A program made the position numbers and the translations under genes. A DNA stretch of 64,000 bases from Flavobacteriales bacterium (GTDB taxonomy: Bacteria; Bacteroidota; Bacteroidia; Flavobacteriales_F; PHOS-HE28), in contig JABWBQ010000001.1 of assembly GCA_013360395.1 (NCBI GenBank), positions 62,001 to 126,000 on the forward strand, in the 5' to 3' direction. Positions 24,497-32,819 of the stretch are shown here, in pieces; position 1 is the first letter of the stretch, and every line of letters begins with the position of its first letter. The notes beneath the pieces were generated by a model. That model searched no databases. It saw only the letters and a program-made list of their open reading frames with translations, and was not told the origin of the DNA.

Positions 24497-26332
24497 ATGC
24501 GTCCAAAGGTAACCATCCCCCATGGCGGCGGCGCCCTCGCCGGCGAGCCCGCGCCGCCGCACGACCTGCACGACCTGCTGCGCAGGCATTGGGGGTACGA
24601 CCGCTTCCGCCCGCTGCAGGAACAGGTGATCCGTGCGGTGCTGGAGGGCCGCGACACCCTGGCCCTGCTGCCCACCGGTGCCGGCAAGAGCCTCTGCTAC
24701 CAGCTGCCGGCGCTGGCCCTGGGCGGCCTCACCATCGTGGTGAGCCCGCTGATCGCCCTGATGCGCGACCAGGTGGACCACGCACGCCGACGCGGCATCC
24801 CGGCCAACGCGGTGATGAGCGGCATGGCCGCCTTCGAGATCGACAACGTGCTGGAGGACGCCGCGCTGGGCCTGCTGCGGCTGCTGTACGTCTCGCCCGA
24901 ACGCCTCGGCACCGACGCCTTCCGCGGCAGGTTGCCCCGCATGCCCGTGAAGCTCATCGCCGTGGACGAGGCGCACTGCATCGCCCAGTGGGGCTACGAC
25001 TTCCGGCCGGCGTATATGCGCATCCCCGTGCTGCGCGAGACCATTCCCCAGGCGCCCATCGTGGCCCTCACGGCCACCGCCACGCCGGCCGTGGCCGACG
25101 ACATCCAACAGCGCCTCGGCTTCCGCGCACCCAACCTGTTGCGCTCGCCCTTCCACCGCGAGGAGCTCACCTTCTGGTGCAGCCGCGGCGAGGACAAGCT
25201 CGCCAGGCTCCGCCGCATCACCGAACGTGTCCCGGGATCGGGCATCGTGTACATGCGCGACCGGCGCGGCACGGTGGAAATGGCCTCCGTGCTGCGCAAC
25301 ATGGGCGTGGCCGCCGATGCCTACCATGCCGGCATGGCCCACGCCGACCGCCTGCGGGTGCAGCGCGACTGGCAGGAAGGCCGCCTGCGCTATGTGGCCG
25401 CCACCAACGCCTTCGGCATGGGCATCGACAAGGGCGATGTGCGCGCCGTGGTGCACCTGGGACCGCCGCCCGATCTGGAGAGCTACTATCAGGAGGCCGG
25501 CCGAGCGGGACGCGACGGCGCGCCCTCCTATGCCTTTCTGCTGCTCGACGATGGCGATGCCCCCCGCCTTCTCCAGCGCGTACAGGACGGTTATCCCACC
25601 ACCGCCGAGGTGCGCCGCACCTACCAGGCCTTCGCCGACGGTCACCGCATCGCCCTGGGAAGCGGCCTGCACGAAGCTTACGCCCTGGACCTGCGCGACC
25701 TCGCGCACCGCTGCGGCCTGCGGCCCACCACCGTGCTCGGCGCCTTGAAAGCCTTGGAGCTCAACGGCGACCTCGTGCTCAGCGAAGGGGTGCACACCCC
25801 GTCCCGGGCGCTGCTCATCTGCAGCCCTTCCACCGTGCACGACCTCCGCCTGCACGACAACCGGCTGGGTCCGCTGCTGGAGGTCATGCTCCGTTCGTAC
25901 GGCGGGCTCTTCGAGGCACCGGCGTCGATCGAGGAGGAACGGATCGCCCAGCTGCTCGCCACCTCCACCAACGCCGTGCGCGATGGCCTGCGCGAACTGC
26001 AGCGCATGGACGTGCTCCGTTACGCGCCCCGCACCGACGATCCGCTGGTGACCCTGATGACACCGCGACGCGACGCGATGCGCCTCACCCTCGAACCCGA
26101 GGCGCTCGACCTGCGCCTGCATGGCGCCCTGGAGCGCGCCAAGGCCATGGTGGCCTGGTCCGCCTCAACCGCCGGATGCCGCGAGGCGGGACTGCTGACG
26201 TACTTCGGTGAGCCCGATCCCAGGCCCTGTGGACGCTGCGACCGCTGCCGGTCCCTCCCCACCGCCGAGGCCACCCTGGCCGTGGACGGCCCCGATGCGG
26301 AGCTGCTGCGCTGGGTGCGGAGCGAGACCTGA
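24497..26332 (+). CDS. recQ: RecQ-family ATP-dependent DNA helicase
   Basis: A 611-residue 3'-to-5' helicase acting in recombination and repair. Helicase core: motif 0 YDRFRPLQEQVI, Walker A LLPTGAGKSLCYQLP (about 56-64), DEAH box VDEAHCIAQWGYDFRP (about 156-159), motif III ALTATATP, motif V TNAFGMGIDKGDV and motif VI YYQEAGRAGRDG. The C-terminal region holds a RecQ-type cysteine cluster (CREAGLLTYFGEP, CGRCDRC) after a winged-helix segment. No HRDC domain is evident, which is usual for the short RecQ forms of Bacteroidota. ATG at 24479 is an alternative start. It begins a run of three same-strand genes. Confidence 0.92.
   Translation: MRPKVTIPHGGGALAGEPAPPHDLHDLLRRHWGYDRFRPLQEQVIRAVLEGRDTLALLPTGAGKSLCYQLPALALGGLTIVVSPLIALMRDQVDHARRRGIPANAVMSGMAAFEIDNVLEDAALGLLRLLYVSPERLGTDAFRGRLPRMPVKLIAVDEAHCIAQWGYDFRPAYMRIPVLRETIPQAPIVALTATATPAVADDIQQRLGFRAPNLLRSPFHREELTFWCSRGEDKLARLRRITERVPGSGIVYMRDRRGTVEMASVLRNMGVAADAYHAGMAHADRLRVQRDWQEGRLRYVAATNAFGMGIDKGDVRAVVHLGPPPDLESYYQEAGRAGRDGAPSYAFLLLDDGDAPRLLQRVQDGYPTTAEVRRTYQAFADGHRIALGSGLHEAYALDLRDLAHRCGLRPTTVLGALKALELNGDLVLSEGVHTPSRALLICSPSTVHDLRLHDNRLGPLLEVMLRSYGGLFEAPASIEEERIAQLLATSTNAVRDGLRELQRMDVLRYAPRTDDPLVTLMTPRRDAMRLTLEPEALDLRLHGALERAKAMVAWSASTAGCREAGLLTYFGEPDPRPCGRCDRCRSLPTAEATLAVDGPDAELLRWVRSET
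24504..24511 (-). promoter_or_regulatory. Bacteroidota -7 promoter element (TACCTTTG) of ilvE
   Basis: Perfect TAnnTTTG on the minus strand 23 bases before the ilvE ATG. It lies inside the first codons of recQ, so the two divergent genes share this stretch. Confidence 0.5.
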
Positions 26333-26335
26333 AGC

Positions 26336-26905
26336 ATGCGCCTGGACCGGGACTTCTACGAGCGCACTGACGTGGTGGCCATCGCGCGCGAGCTCCTCGG
26401 CATGGTGGTGCACACCCGCATCGGCGGAAGCCATGTGGCCGCGGCCATCACCGAGACGGAGGCCTATGCCGGTGTGAACGACCGCGCTTCGCACGCCTTC
26501 AACGGCCGGCGCACCGCCCGCAACGAATGCCTTTACGCCCGGGGAGGAACGGCCTATGTGTACATCTGCTACGGCATCCATCACCTCTTCAACATCGTGA
26601 CCCACGCCGAGGGTGTGCCCCATGCCGTGCTTGTGCGTGGCGTGCAGGTGCTGGAAGGCCGCAGTGCGGCCGACCGGCGGCGGGGCCGGCCGGGGGCCGC
26701 CACCGACGGGCCAGGCACCGCCGCCCAGGCACTGGGCATCCGGCGCACGCACGACGGCACCGACCTGCTCGGGGACCGCATCTGGATCGCCGACGAAGGC
26801 CGCATCATCGACCCGGCGACGGTCCGTACCGGTCCGCGCATCGGCGTGGACTATGCCGGGCCCGACGCGCTGTTGCCCTACCGTTTCCGCATCCATCTTC
26901 CGTGA
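26336..26905 (+). CDS. DNA-3-methyladenine glycosylase (AAG/MPG family)
   Basis: A 189-residue base-excision repair enzyme that removes alkylated purines. The family landmarks are present: LARELLGMVVHT-like N-terminus (AIARELLGMVVHTRIGG), the catalytic stretch AAITETEAYAGVNDRASHAF with the active-site Glu, ECLYARGGTAYVYICYGIHH with the base-stacking Tyr region, and PHAVLVRGVQVLEG. The C-terminal GPRIGVDYAG is conserved in the family. Length fits. It starts 3 bases after the recQ stop, so the two repair genes probably share one mRNA. Confidence 0.93.
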   Translation: MRLDRDFYERTDVVAIARELLGMVVHTRIGGSHVAAAITETEAYAGVNDRASHAFNGRRTARNECLYARGGTAYVYICYGIHHLFNIVTHAEGVPHAVLVRGVQVLEGRSAADRRRGRPGAATDGPGTAAQALGIRRTHDGTDLLGDRIWIADEGRIIDPATVRTGPRIGVDYAGPDALLPYRFRIHLP

Positions 26906-26918
26906 TGACCTTCGCGCC

Positions 26919-27872
26919 ATGAGCGCACCACGCATCGTGTTCCTGGGCACCCCGCCCTTCGCCGTCACCTCCCTGGGAACGCTGCACGCCGCAGGCATCC
27001 CCATCGCCGCCGTGGTCACCGCCCCCGACCGGCCCGCGGGCCGGGGCCGGCAGCTGCGCCCATCGGCCGTGAAGGAGGCGGCGCTGCGTCTGGGCCTGCC
27101 CCTGCTGCAGCCCGAGCGTCTGCGCGAGGCCGGTTTCCTGGACGACCTGCGCGCCTGCGGCGCCGACCTGTTCGTGGTGGTGGCCTTCCGCATGCTGCCC
27201 GAGGTCGTGTGGCGCATGCCTCAGCTCGGCACCATCAACCTGCATGCCTCCCTCCTGCCCCAGTACCGCGGCGCCGCGCCGATCAACTGGGCCGTGATGC
27301 ATGGCGAACCCCGCACCGGCCTCACCACCTTCCTGCTGCAACAAGCCATCGACACCGGCGACGTGCTCCTGCAAGAGACCCTGCCCATCGGCCCCGACGA
27401 GACCGCCGGTGAATTGCACGACCGCATGGCCACCCTGGGCGCCTCCCTGCTCACACGCACCGTGCTGGACCTGGGTGAGGGCCGCCTGGAACCACGCCCC
27501 CAGAGCACACTGGACTCAGGCGCCGCCTTGCGCCAGGCACCCAAGCTCACACCCGCCAACTGCCGCATCGATTGGTCGCGACCGGCCGCGGCGGTGCACG
27601 ACCACGTGCGCGGCCTTTCCCCACTGCCCGGCGCGTGGACCGAACTGGTGCGCGACGATGGCGGCACCGAACACTTCAAGGTGCTGCGCACCGAACGCGT
27701 GGAGACCGCCGGCCAGGCCCGGCCGGGCACCGTGCATCCCGATCCCGACGGCCTGCTGGTGTATTGCGGCGATGGTGCACTACGCCTGCTGGAGGTGCAG
27801 CCCGAAGGACGCCGACGCATGTCCGGGCCCGCATTCCGCGCGGGTTTGCGGGGTTCCATCCGCCTGCAATGA
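26919..27872 (+). CDS. fmt: Methionyl-tRNA formyltransferase
   Basis: A 317-residue enzyme that formylates initiator Met-tRNA with 10-formyl-tetrahydrofolate. The catalytic residues Asn107, His109 (INLHASLLPQYRGAAP) and Asp145 (AIDTGDVL) are present, as is the N-terminal VFLGTPPFAV signature. The C-terminal OB-like tRNA-binding domain starts near residue 210. The start at 26919 is 13 bases after the glycosylase stop, so it is likely the last gene of the recQ-glycosylase-fmt run. Followed by an AT-rich control region for the HU gene. Confidence 0.95.
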   Translation: MSAPRIVFLGTPPFAVTSLGTLHAAGIPIAAVVTAPDRPAGRGRQLRPSAVKEAALRLGLPLLQPERLREAGFLDDLRACGADLFVVVAFRMLPEVVWRMPQLGTINLHASLLPQYRGAAPINWAVMHGEPRTGLTTFLLQQAIDTGDVLLQETLPIGPDETAGELHDRMATLGASLLTRTVLDLGEGRLEPRPQSTLDSGAALRQAPKLTPANCRIDWSRPAAAVHDHVRGLSPLPGAWTELVRDDGGTEHFKVLRTERVETAGQARPGTVHPDPDGLLVYCGDGALRLLEVQPEGRRRMSGPAFRAGLRGSIRLQ

Positions 27873-28032
27873 CCGGGCCGTGCCCCCGCGCGGAAAAATC
27901 GTTGGGTCAACGGATGGACATTTTCGGCACACCCCCCTCCTCCGCAAACCCTTACTGGGGGCGGGATACAGACGCACTTATCAACAAAACCCCTGATTTT
28001 TCAACATTTTCCGAGGACCCGCCCGGAAACCC

Positions 28033-28062
28033 TTGACAGACGCGGGTCTCCGAATACTTTTG
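28033..28062 (+). promoter_or_regulatory. Complete Bacteroidota promoter of the HU gene (TTG, 19 bases, TACTTTTG)
   Basis: TTGACA begins at 28033 and TACTTTTG spans 28055-28062; 19 bases separate TTG from TA, the textbook spacing for Bacteroidota housekeeping promoters. The ATG is at 28105, giving a leader of about 37 bases. The upstream 140 bases are clearly AT-richer than the neighbouring genes. This is the best promoter in the window. Confidence 0.8.
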
Positions 28063-28104
28063 CGACGAGTTCACACAAACACTCACCCAAAACCCTCAAC
28101 GAAC

Positions 28105-28383
28105 ATGGGATTGAACAAAGCTGAACTGATCGAGTCGATCGCCGCCGAAGCGAAGATCTCCAAGGCTGACGCCAAGCGTGCCCTGGACGCCTTCGTGAAC
28201 AACACCACCAAGGCCCTCAAGAAGGGCGACCGTGTGGCCCTCGTGGGCTTCGGGACTTTCTCGATCTCCAAGCGCGCCGCTCGCAAGGGCCGCAACCCCC
28301 AGACGGGCAAGGAGATCAAGATCGCGGCCAAGAAGGTCGTGAAGTTCAAGGCCGGTGCCGACCTCTCCAACAAGGTGAAGTAA
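28105..28383 (+). CDS. HU family DNA-binding protein
   Basis: A 92-residue histone-like protein that bends and compacts DNA as a dimer. It starts [20 protein letters not shown]. The beta-arm motif [20 protein letters not shown] with the intercalating Pro (NPQTG) is complete. There is a strong promoter before it and a strong intrinsic terminator after it, so it is a highly expressed single gene. HU rather than IHF is likely from the sequence pattern and the stand-alone position. Confidence 0.95.
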   Translation: MGLNKAELIESIAAEAKISKADAKRALDAFVNNTTKALKKGDRVALVGFGTFSISKRAARKGRNPQTGKEIKIAAKKVVKFKAGADLSNKVK

Positions 28384-28399
28384 GCACCACCGCTCCTGC

Positions 28400-28434
28400 A
28401 AAAGGGTCCCTCCACGGAGGGACCCTTTTCTTTT
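28400..28434 (+). terminator. Strong intrinsic terminator after the HU gene
   Basis: A perfect stem of 13-14 base pairs (AAAAGGGTCCCTCC with its complement) and a 2-4 base loop, followed by CTTTT, begins 16 bases after the HU stop. Confidence 0.9.
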
Positions 28435-28439
28435 GCACC

Positions 28440-29108
28440 ATGGACGACCGCGAACTGCTCGACCGGTTGGGCGCCTTCATCACCCCGCACAAGCGGGCGT
28501 TGTTCGACCGCCTGGCGCCGCAACGCACCAGGCATGTGACCGTGGTGCTCGAGGACCTGTACCAGGCGCACAACGCCAGCGCCGTGCTGCGCACCTGCGA
28601 CCTGCTCGGCATCCAGGAGGTGCACGCCATCGAGGCGCACAACCGTTTCACCGCGAACAAGGAGATCGCCCTGGGCAGCGACAAATGGGCCACCGTGCAT
28701 CGCTACGCAGGCCCCGACGGCGCCCTGGCCTGCATCGGGGCCCTGCGCGCCTCGGGGCATCGCATCGTGGCCACCACACCGCACGCCGAGGCCTGGACCC
28801 CGGAGGATGTGCCGATCGACAGGCCCATCGCCTTCTGCTTCGGCACCGAGCTGCATGGGCTGAGCGACACGCTGCTGGGGTCCTGCGACGGCACGCTGCG
28901 CATCCCCATGCACGGCTTCACCGAGAGCTACAACATCTCGGTCTCCGCCGCCATCGTGCTCTATACTGTGATGACACGCCTGCGCAGGAGCACGGTGGCC
29001 TGGCAGCCGGACGAGGCCACGATCACCGCGCTGAAGTTGCAGTGGACACGTGCGGCGCTGCACGACGCGACGGCCATCGAGCAGCGGCTGCGCACCGGAG
29101 CGCCGTAG
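28440..29108 (+). CDS. TrmH/SpoU-family tRNA or rRNA 2'-O-methyltransferase
   Basis: A 222-residue SPOUT methyltransferase. Motif 1 is VVLEDLYQAHNASAVLRTCD (Asn and Arg), motif 2 is IAFCFGTELHGLSDTLL with the conserved Glu, and motif 3 is LRIPMHGFTESYNISVSAAI with the trefoil-knot NxSV core. This combination and the length match TrmH, which methylates G18 in tRNA with S-adenosylmethionine; an rRNA target cannot be excluded. The ATG lies 5 bases after the HU terminator T-run. Confidence 0.88.
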   Translation: MDDRELLDRLGAFITPHKRALFDRLAPQRTRHVTVVLEDLYQAHNASAVLRTCDLLGIQEVHAIEAHNRFTANKEIALGSDKWATVHRYAGPDGALACIGALRASGHRIVATTPHAEAWTPEDVPIDRPIAFCFGTELHGLSDTLLGSCDGTLRIPMHGFTESYNISVSAAIVLYTVMTRLRRSTVAWQPDEATITALKLQWTRAALHDATAIEQRLRTGAP

Positions 29109-29248
29109 GGAACACCGCGTTCGCATTCGGAGAAGGGGCCAACGACCGGCCGGTATGAACAGCGCCGCGTGGAGAAGTGCGGTCGTGCGTGACCTGGACA
29201 CGGGCCCGGGATGCCGGTCCTTTGTGAGGAACATCCAAAACACGCAGC

Positions 29249-29491
29249 ATGGGCAAAGGCGATATCCGTTCCAAGAAAGGCAAGCGCCGGGCGGGCAGCC
29301 GCGGCAAGTCGCGGCCGAGCAAACGCAAGGTGCGCGCAAGCGTTCGTGCCAAGGCCACGGCGGCTTCCACCGGGGCCAAGGCGAGCCCGGCCAAGAAGGC
29401 CGCCGCCAAGAAGGCCGCTCCGAAAAAGGCCGCCGCCAAGAAGGCCGCCCCGAAGAAGGCCGCCGCCAAGAAGGCCGCCCCGAAGAAGTGA
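29249..29491 (+). CDS. 30S ribosomal protein bTHX-like with histone H1-like C-terminal tail
   Basis: An 80-residue very basic protein. Residues 1-27 (MGKGDIRSKKGKRRAGSRGK, then SRPSKRK) resemble the small ribosomal protein bTHX, whose family consensus is MGKGD-K--KGK---GSYGK-RPKK and which is normally 25-45 residues long. Residues 48-80 are an added tail of Lys/Ala/Pro repeats (PAKKAAAKKAAPKK...), of the type seen in bacterial histone H1-like proteins, encoded by three 30-base tandem units. It could instead be a free H1-like DNA-binding protein whose start only resembles bTHX. A good intrinsic terminator follows. Confidence 0.72.
   Translation: MGKGDIRSKKGKRRAGSRGKSRPSKRKVRASVRAKATAASTGAKASPAKKAAAKKAAPKKAAAKKAAPKKAAAKKAAPKK
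29393..29482 (+). repeat. Three tandem 30-base units coding for the KKAAAKKAAP tail
   Basis: Each unit reads AAGAAGGCCGCCGCCAAGAA and continues GGCCGC(T/C)CCG, with only silent or near-silent differences. Such arrays expand and shrink easily, so tail length probably varies between strains. Confidence 0.85.
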
Positions 29492-29506
29492 CCCGCATCG
29501 GGAACG

Positions 29507-29540
29507 GAAGCCCTCCGCATCGCGGGGGGCTTCGTCTTTT
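29507..29540 (+). terminator. Intrinsic terminator after the bTHX-like gene
   Basis: A 12-base-pair stem with one G-T pair (GAAGCCCTCCGC and GCGGGGGGCTTC, loop ATC) is followed by GTCTTTT. It starts 16 bases after the stop. Confidence 0.85.
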
Positions 29541-29555
29541 AATACCGCCGCCCGT

Positions 29556-30203
29556 TCAGGGTTGAAGCCGGATCCGGCTCCACGACCCGTCGGTGAAATG
29601 CTCGAAGACGATGCGGTCGTGCAACCGGCTGGGCCTTCCCTGCCAGAACTCGATCCGCACGGGCCGCACACGCATGCCACCCCAGTGCAGGGGCCGCGGC
29701 ACCTCCGCCGCATCCTTGAACCGTTCCGTCCAGCGTGCGTACCGCTCGTCCACATGCGAACGGTCGTCCGCGATCCGGCTCTGATCGCTGGCCCACGCAC
29801 CCACCTGGCTCTCGCGCGGCCGCTCCTTGAAGTACGCGTCGCTCAACGCCGCTTCCACCTTCTCCACCTTGCCCTCGATGCGCACCTGCCGCTCGTGCTG
29901 CGGCCAGAAGAAGGAGAGCGCCGCCCGCGGGTCGCGCTCCAGGTCCATCGCCTTGCGGCTGTTGTAATTGGTGAAGAACACGAAGCCCTGCGCGTCGAAG
30001 GAACGCAGGAGCACCACGCGGCAGCTGATGCTGAACGAACCCGCCGTCGCCAGCGTCATCGCATGCGGCTCCGGCAGCCCGTCCTCCTCGGCCGCATGCA
30101 ACCACCGCCCGAAGAGCGCGATGGGGTCGTTGCCCGCCTCCTCCTCCAACAGCACGGTCTTGCTGTAATCGGTACGTTGCCCCACCTTGCGTGCGCTGTC
30201 CAT
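29556..30203 (-). CDS. pdxH: Pyridoxamine 5'-phosphate oxidase
   Basis: A 215-residue FMN enzyme that oxidises pyridoxamine or pyridoxine 5'-phosphate to PLP, the last step of vitamin B6 formation and salvage. Family motifs: AMTLATAGSFSISCRVVLLR, GFVFFTNYNSRKAMDL (FMN phosphate contacts), ERQVRIEGKVEKV, SRIADDRSHVDERY near the middle, and the C-terminal signature EFWQGRPSRLHDRIVFEH with the PLP-contact Arg. The start at 30203 is chosen because homologues begin shortly before DYSKTVLLEEEAGNDP. Divergent from yqgE. Confidence 0.95.
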   Translation of the reverse strand: MDSARKVGQRTDYSKTVLLEEEAGNDPIALFGRWLHAAEEDGLPEPHAMTLATAGSFSISCRVVLLRSFDAQGFVFFTNYNSRKAMDLERDPRAALSFFWPQHERQVRIEGKVEKVEAALSDAYFKERPRESQVGAWASDQSRIADDRSHVDERYARWTERFKDAAEVPRPLHWGGMRVRPVRIEFWQGRPSRLHDRIVFEHFTDGSWSRIRLQP

Positions 30204-30261
30204 GCTTCGCGATTGATGCGCCGAAGATACCCGTTCGGCCGTACCTTGACCTCCGTTCGCC

Positions 30262-30849
30262 ATGCCCAAGGACTTCCTTGACCTGGACCCCGAAAGCACG
30301 GTGGCGCCCGCACGGGGCCGGCTGCTGATCAGCGAACCCTATCTGCCCGACCCCTACTTCCGGCGCACCGTGGTGCTGCTGTGCGAGCACAATGCGGAGG
30401 GCTCCTTCGGCTTCGTGCTGAACCGCTACCTGGACATGGACATCGGCGACCTGATGGACAACATGCCGCCGATCCACACGCGCGTGAGCATCGGTGGTCC
30501 GGTGCAGAGCGGTAACCTGTATTACCTGCACGCCTTCGGGCCGCGGGTGGAGGGCAGCATGGAGGTGCTGGACGGCGTGCACATGGGCGGCGATTTCGAA
30601 CAGCTCCGGTCCCTGCTGGCCACCGACCCGCGCCTGTCGCGCCACGTGCGCTTCTTCGTTGGCTACTCCGGCTGGGGCGAGCAGCAGCTCGAGAAGGAGC
30701 TCGGGCAGCGCTCGTGGATCGTGGGGCCGGCCACCAAGCGACACGTGATGAACACTCAGGTGAAGGACCTGTGGGGCGATACGCTGCGCGCCATGGGCCG
30801 CGCCTTCGCACCCCTGGCCAACTTCCCGGAGGACCCCGGCCTCAACTGA
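30262..30849 (+). CDS. YqgE/AlgH family protein
   Basis: A 195-residue soluble protein of the DUF179 family. Signatures: ARGRLLISEPYLPDPYFRRTVVLLCEH and GSFGFVLNRYLDMDIGDL at the N-terminus, SIGGPVQSGNLYYLHAF in the middle, and FFVGYSGWGEQQLEKEL with SWIVGPATKR towards the end. The molecular role is poorly defined; in some bacteria AlgH influences transcription of other pathways. A TACCTTGA sequence 20 bases before the ATG is a weak -7 box. Its last 8 bases overlap the end of the convergent aminotransferase gene. Confidence 0.92.
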   Translation: MPKDFLDLDPESTVAPARGRLLISEPYLPDPYFRRTVVLLCEHNAEGSFGFVLNRYLDMDIGDLMDNMPPIHTRVSIGGPVQSGNLYYLHAFGPRVEGSMEVLDGVHMGGDFEQLRSLLATDPRLSRHVRFFVGYSGWGEQQLEKELGQRSWIVGPATKRHVMNTQVKDLWGDTLRAMGRAFAPLANFPEDPGLN

Positions 30850-31690
30850 GCACGCTGCGGGCCAGCAGCTCCGTGACCTGCCGTGCCGTGCGATGCACGT
30901 AGCGCTTGGTGCGGTAGGTGACCGCCCACTGCACCCCGCGCACCGCGTTGGTGAAGAACAGCTCGTCGGCCGCCAGCAGGTTCTGCGGGTTGAGCGAGCA
31001 TTCGTACACCTTGATGCCGTTGTGCAACGCCAGGTTGATCACCTGCATGCGCATCACACCGCCCAGGCAGCCGTCGGCCAGCGATGGGGTGTAGAGCACC
31101 CCGTTGCTCACGATGAACAGATTGCCCGTGCTGCTCTCGATGATGTTGCCGCGGTCGTTCTGCAGCAGGCAGTCGTCCAGCCCGCGGGACTCGCTCCACA
31201 GGGAGGCCATCACGTAGTACTGGCAGTTGAGCGTCTTGTGCACGGCCAGCGCGTTCACCGGCTTGCGCATATCGGGATAGATGTCCACCATCAGGCCCCG
31301 CTCGTTCAACGTGTAGGTCCCCTCCTGCATCGGCTGCAGTTCGATGGCATACGCGCCACGGTGGCCTGCGGGCCGGTAATGACCCTGGGCATCGCGGTAC
31401 ACCGTCAGCCTGCAGCGCGCGCTGGGCATCGCATTGCGTTCCACCAGGCGTAGGATGGCCCGTTCCAACGCATCGCGGTCGAAGCCGGGCGGCAGCTCGA
31501 TGCGCAGCACCTTGCAGCCCTCGGCCAGGCGCGCCCAGTGCGCGTCCAGGAAGCACGGCCGCCCACCCACCACGCGGATGCTCTCGAAGAGGCCGTCGGC
31601 ATAATGGAACGCCCGGTTGTCCAGGGTGATCACGGGCCGGTCCGCCCGCATCAGTTCCCCGTTGAGGTCCACGAACCGTTCGGCGCTCAT
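30842..31690 (-). CDS. Class IV aminotransferase (aminodeoxychorismate lyase / branched-chain aminotransferase-like)
   Basis: A 282-residue PLP enzyme of fold type IV. The N-terminal LDNRAFHYADGLFESIRVVG block, the PLP lysine in ALAVHKTLNCQYYVMAS, the DDCLLQNDRGNIIESSTGNL substrate loop and FFTNAVRGVQWAV near the C-terminus are all family features. The sequence fits aminodeoxychorismate lyase (folate pathway, PabC) or a D-amino acid/branched-chain aminotransferase; the type cannot be fixed without comparison. Its start overlaps the stop of the HAD phosphatase gene (ATGA), making it the last gene of a three-gene operon. Confidence 0.87.
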   Translation of the reverse strand: MSAERFVDLNGELMRADRPVITLDNRAFHYADGLFESIRVVGGRPCFLDAHWARLAEGCKVLRIELPPGFDRDALERAILRLVERNAMPSARCRLTVYRDAQGHYRPAGHRGAYAIELQPMQEGTYTLNERGLMVDIYPDMRKPVNALAVHKTLNCQYYVMASLWSESRGLDDCLLQNDRGNIIESSTGNLFIVSNGVLYTPSLADGCLGGVMRMQVINLALHNGIKVYECSLNPQNLLAADELFFTNAVRGVQWAVTYRTKRYVHRTARQVTELLARSVLS

Positions 31691-32181
31691 GGGATGCCGG
31701 CGTTTTGCAGGGCCGCCCCGAGGCCCGCGTTGGAGGGGATCAGCAGCCCGCGCACACCCACGCTCGCTGCGGCCTGTATGTCGCGCTCGCGATCGCCCAC
31801 CATCACCGAACGTGCGGGGTCGATGCCGTGCAGTGCGATGGCGCGTTCCAAAAGCAGGCCCGAGGGCTTGCGGCAGAGACAGCGCCCCTGCGATGGGTGA
31901 TGCGGGCAGTAAAGGATATCGTCCATGCGGGCCCCGTGCTTGCGGAGATGGTCGTGAAGGTAATGGTGCAGGCGTTCCACATCGGCCGCGGTGTACAGGC
32001 CCAGGCCGATGCCGCTCTGGTTGCTCACCACCACCACGGCCCAGCCCCTGCGGTTGAAGGAGGCCACCACGCCGGCCACATCGGGCAGCACCTCGAAGTC
32101 CTCCGGACGCCAGGTGTGTTCCCCACGCTCGCGGTTCACCACGCCGTCCCGGTCCAGGAAAAGGGCGGGTCGCAGCTTCAT
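31687..32181 (-). CDS. HAD-IIIA phosphatase, D-glycero-D-manno-heptose 1,7-bisphosphate phosphatase-like
   Basis: A 164-residue HAD hydrolase. Motif I is ALFLDRDGVVNRE (Asp nucleophile), motif II VVVSNQSGIGLGLY, motif III CRKPSGLLLERAI and motif IV SVMVGDRERDIQAA. The cysteines of CPHHPSQGRCLCRKP form the zinc-binding loop typical of GmhB and HisB-N. GmhB makes the heptose precursor of LPS core; HisB-N is a histidine-pathway enzyme. With no heptose or histidine genes next to it, the GmhB-like assignment is by motif only. It overlaps both neighbours in ATGA arrangement. Confidence 0.85.
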   Translation of the reverse strand: MKLRPALFLDRDGVVNRERGEHTWRPEDFEVLPDVAGVVASFNRRGWAVVVVSNQSGIGLGLYTAADVERLHHYLHDHLRKHGARMDDILYCPHHPSQGRCLCRKPSGLLLERAIALHGIDPARSVMVGDRERDIQAAASVGVRGLLIPSNAGLGAALQNAGIP

Positions 32182-32801
32182 CCGGGCAGCAGGTCGGTGA
32201 TGGCGCCGAAGAAGGCCGGCACCAGGGAGGGCCGCAGCACGACCATGAAGAGCACGCCGTGGATCGCGCCCATCAGGTGCGCGTCGTGCGCCACGTTGTC
32301 GCCGCCGCGCCGGTGCATGGTGCCCTCGTAGATCAGGTACAGGACGCCGAACACCGCCGAGGGCAGGCCGATCGGCAGCAGGAACAGACCCACCTTCGCG
32401 GTGGGCATGATCAGGATGTGGGCGAAGAGCACCGCCGAGACGGCCCCGCTGGCGCCCACCGCACGGTAGCCCGGATCATGCCGGTGCCGCCGGTAGCCGG
32501 GGATGCAGGCCACCACGGCCGCCGACGCGTACAACAGCACCAGGAGCCAGGACCCCGGCAGCGGGGTGAGCCCCGTGAGGTAGCCCTCCACGAACGGCGC
32601 GAAGCCGTGGAGCACGAACATGTTCACCAGGAGGTGCGGCCAGTCGGCATGGACCAACGCATGCGTAAGGAAGCGGTGGTGGTCCTTCCGGGCCGCCACC
32701 ACGAAGGGCTCGAAGGCCAGCGCATCGAAGACCCGCCGGTCGCTGAAGGCGATGAGCGACACCAGCACGGTGAGAAGCAGGATGGCCACCGACGCGGACA
32801 T
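32178..32801 (-). CDS. Rhomboid family intramembrane serine protease
   Basis: A 207-residue polytopic membrane protein with about six helices. The catalytic serine is Ser118 in AVGASGAVSAVLFAH (GxSx motif) and the partner histidine is His175 in AHLMGAIHGVLF. The HADWPHLLVNMFVLHGFAPF stretch in helix 2 carries the conserved His and Asn that support the oxyanion hole. It cuts other membrane proteins within or near their membrane segments; targets are unknown. A TACTTTCG box sits 6 bases before the ATG. First gene of the rhomboid-HAD-aminotransferase operon. Confidence 0.92.
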   Translation of the reverse strand: MSASVAILLLTVLVSLIAFSDRRVFDALAFEPFVVAARKDHHRFLTHALVHADWPHLLVNMFVLHGFAPFVEGYLTGLTPLPGSWLLVLLYASAAVVACIPGYRRHRHDPGYRAVGASGAVSAVLFAHILIMPTAKVGLFLLPIGLPSAVFGVLYLIYEGTMHRRGGDNVAHDAHLMGAIHGVLFMVVLRPSLVPAFFGAITDLLPG

Positions 32802-32806
32802 GCCGG

Positions 32807-32814
32807 CGAAAGTA
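32807..32814 (-). promoter_or_regulatory. Variant -7 promoter element (TACTTTCG)
   Basis: On the minus strand, 5 bases before the rhomboid ATG, which would make the operon mRNA almost leaderless. Confidence 0.4.
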
Positions 32815-32819
32815 GCGGC

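Noticed and set aside
27978-27986. DnaA-box-like TTATCAACA in the HU control region
   Set aside because: A single site with one mismatch to TTATCCACA in AT-rich sequence; no cluster, so no claim for an origin.
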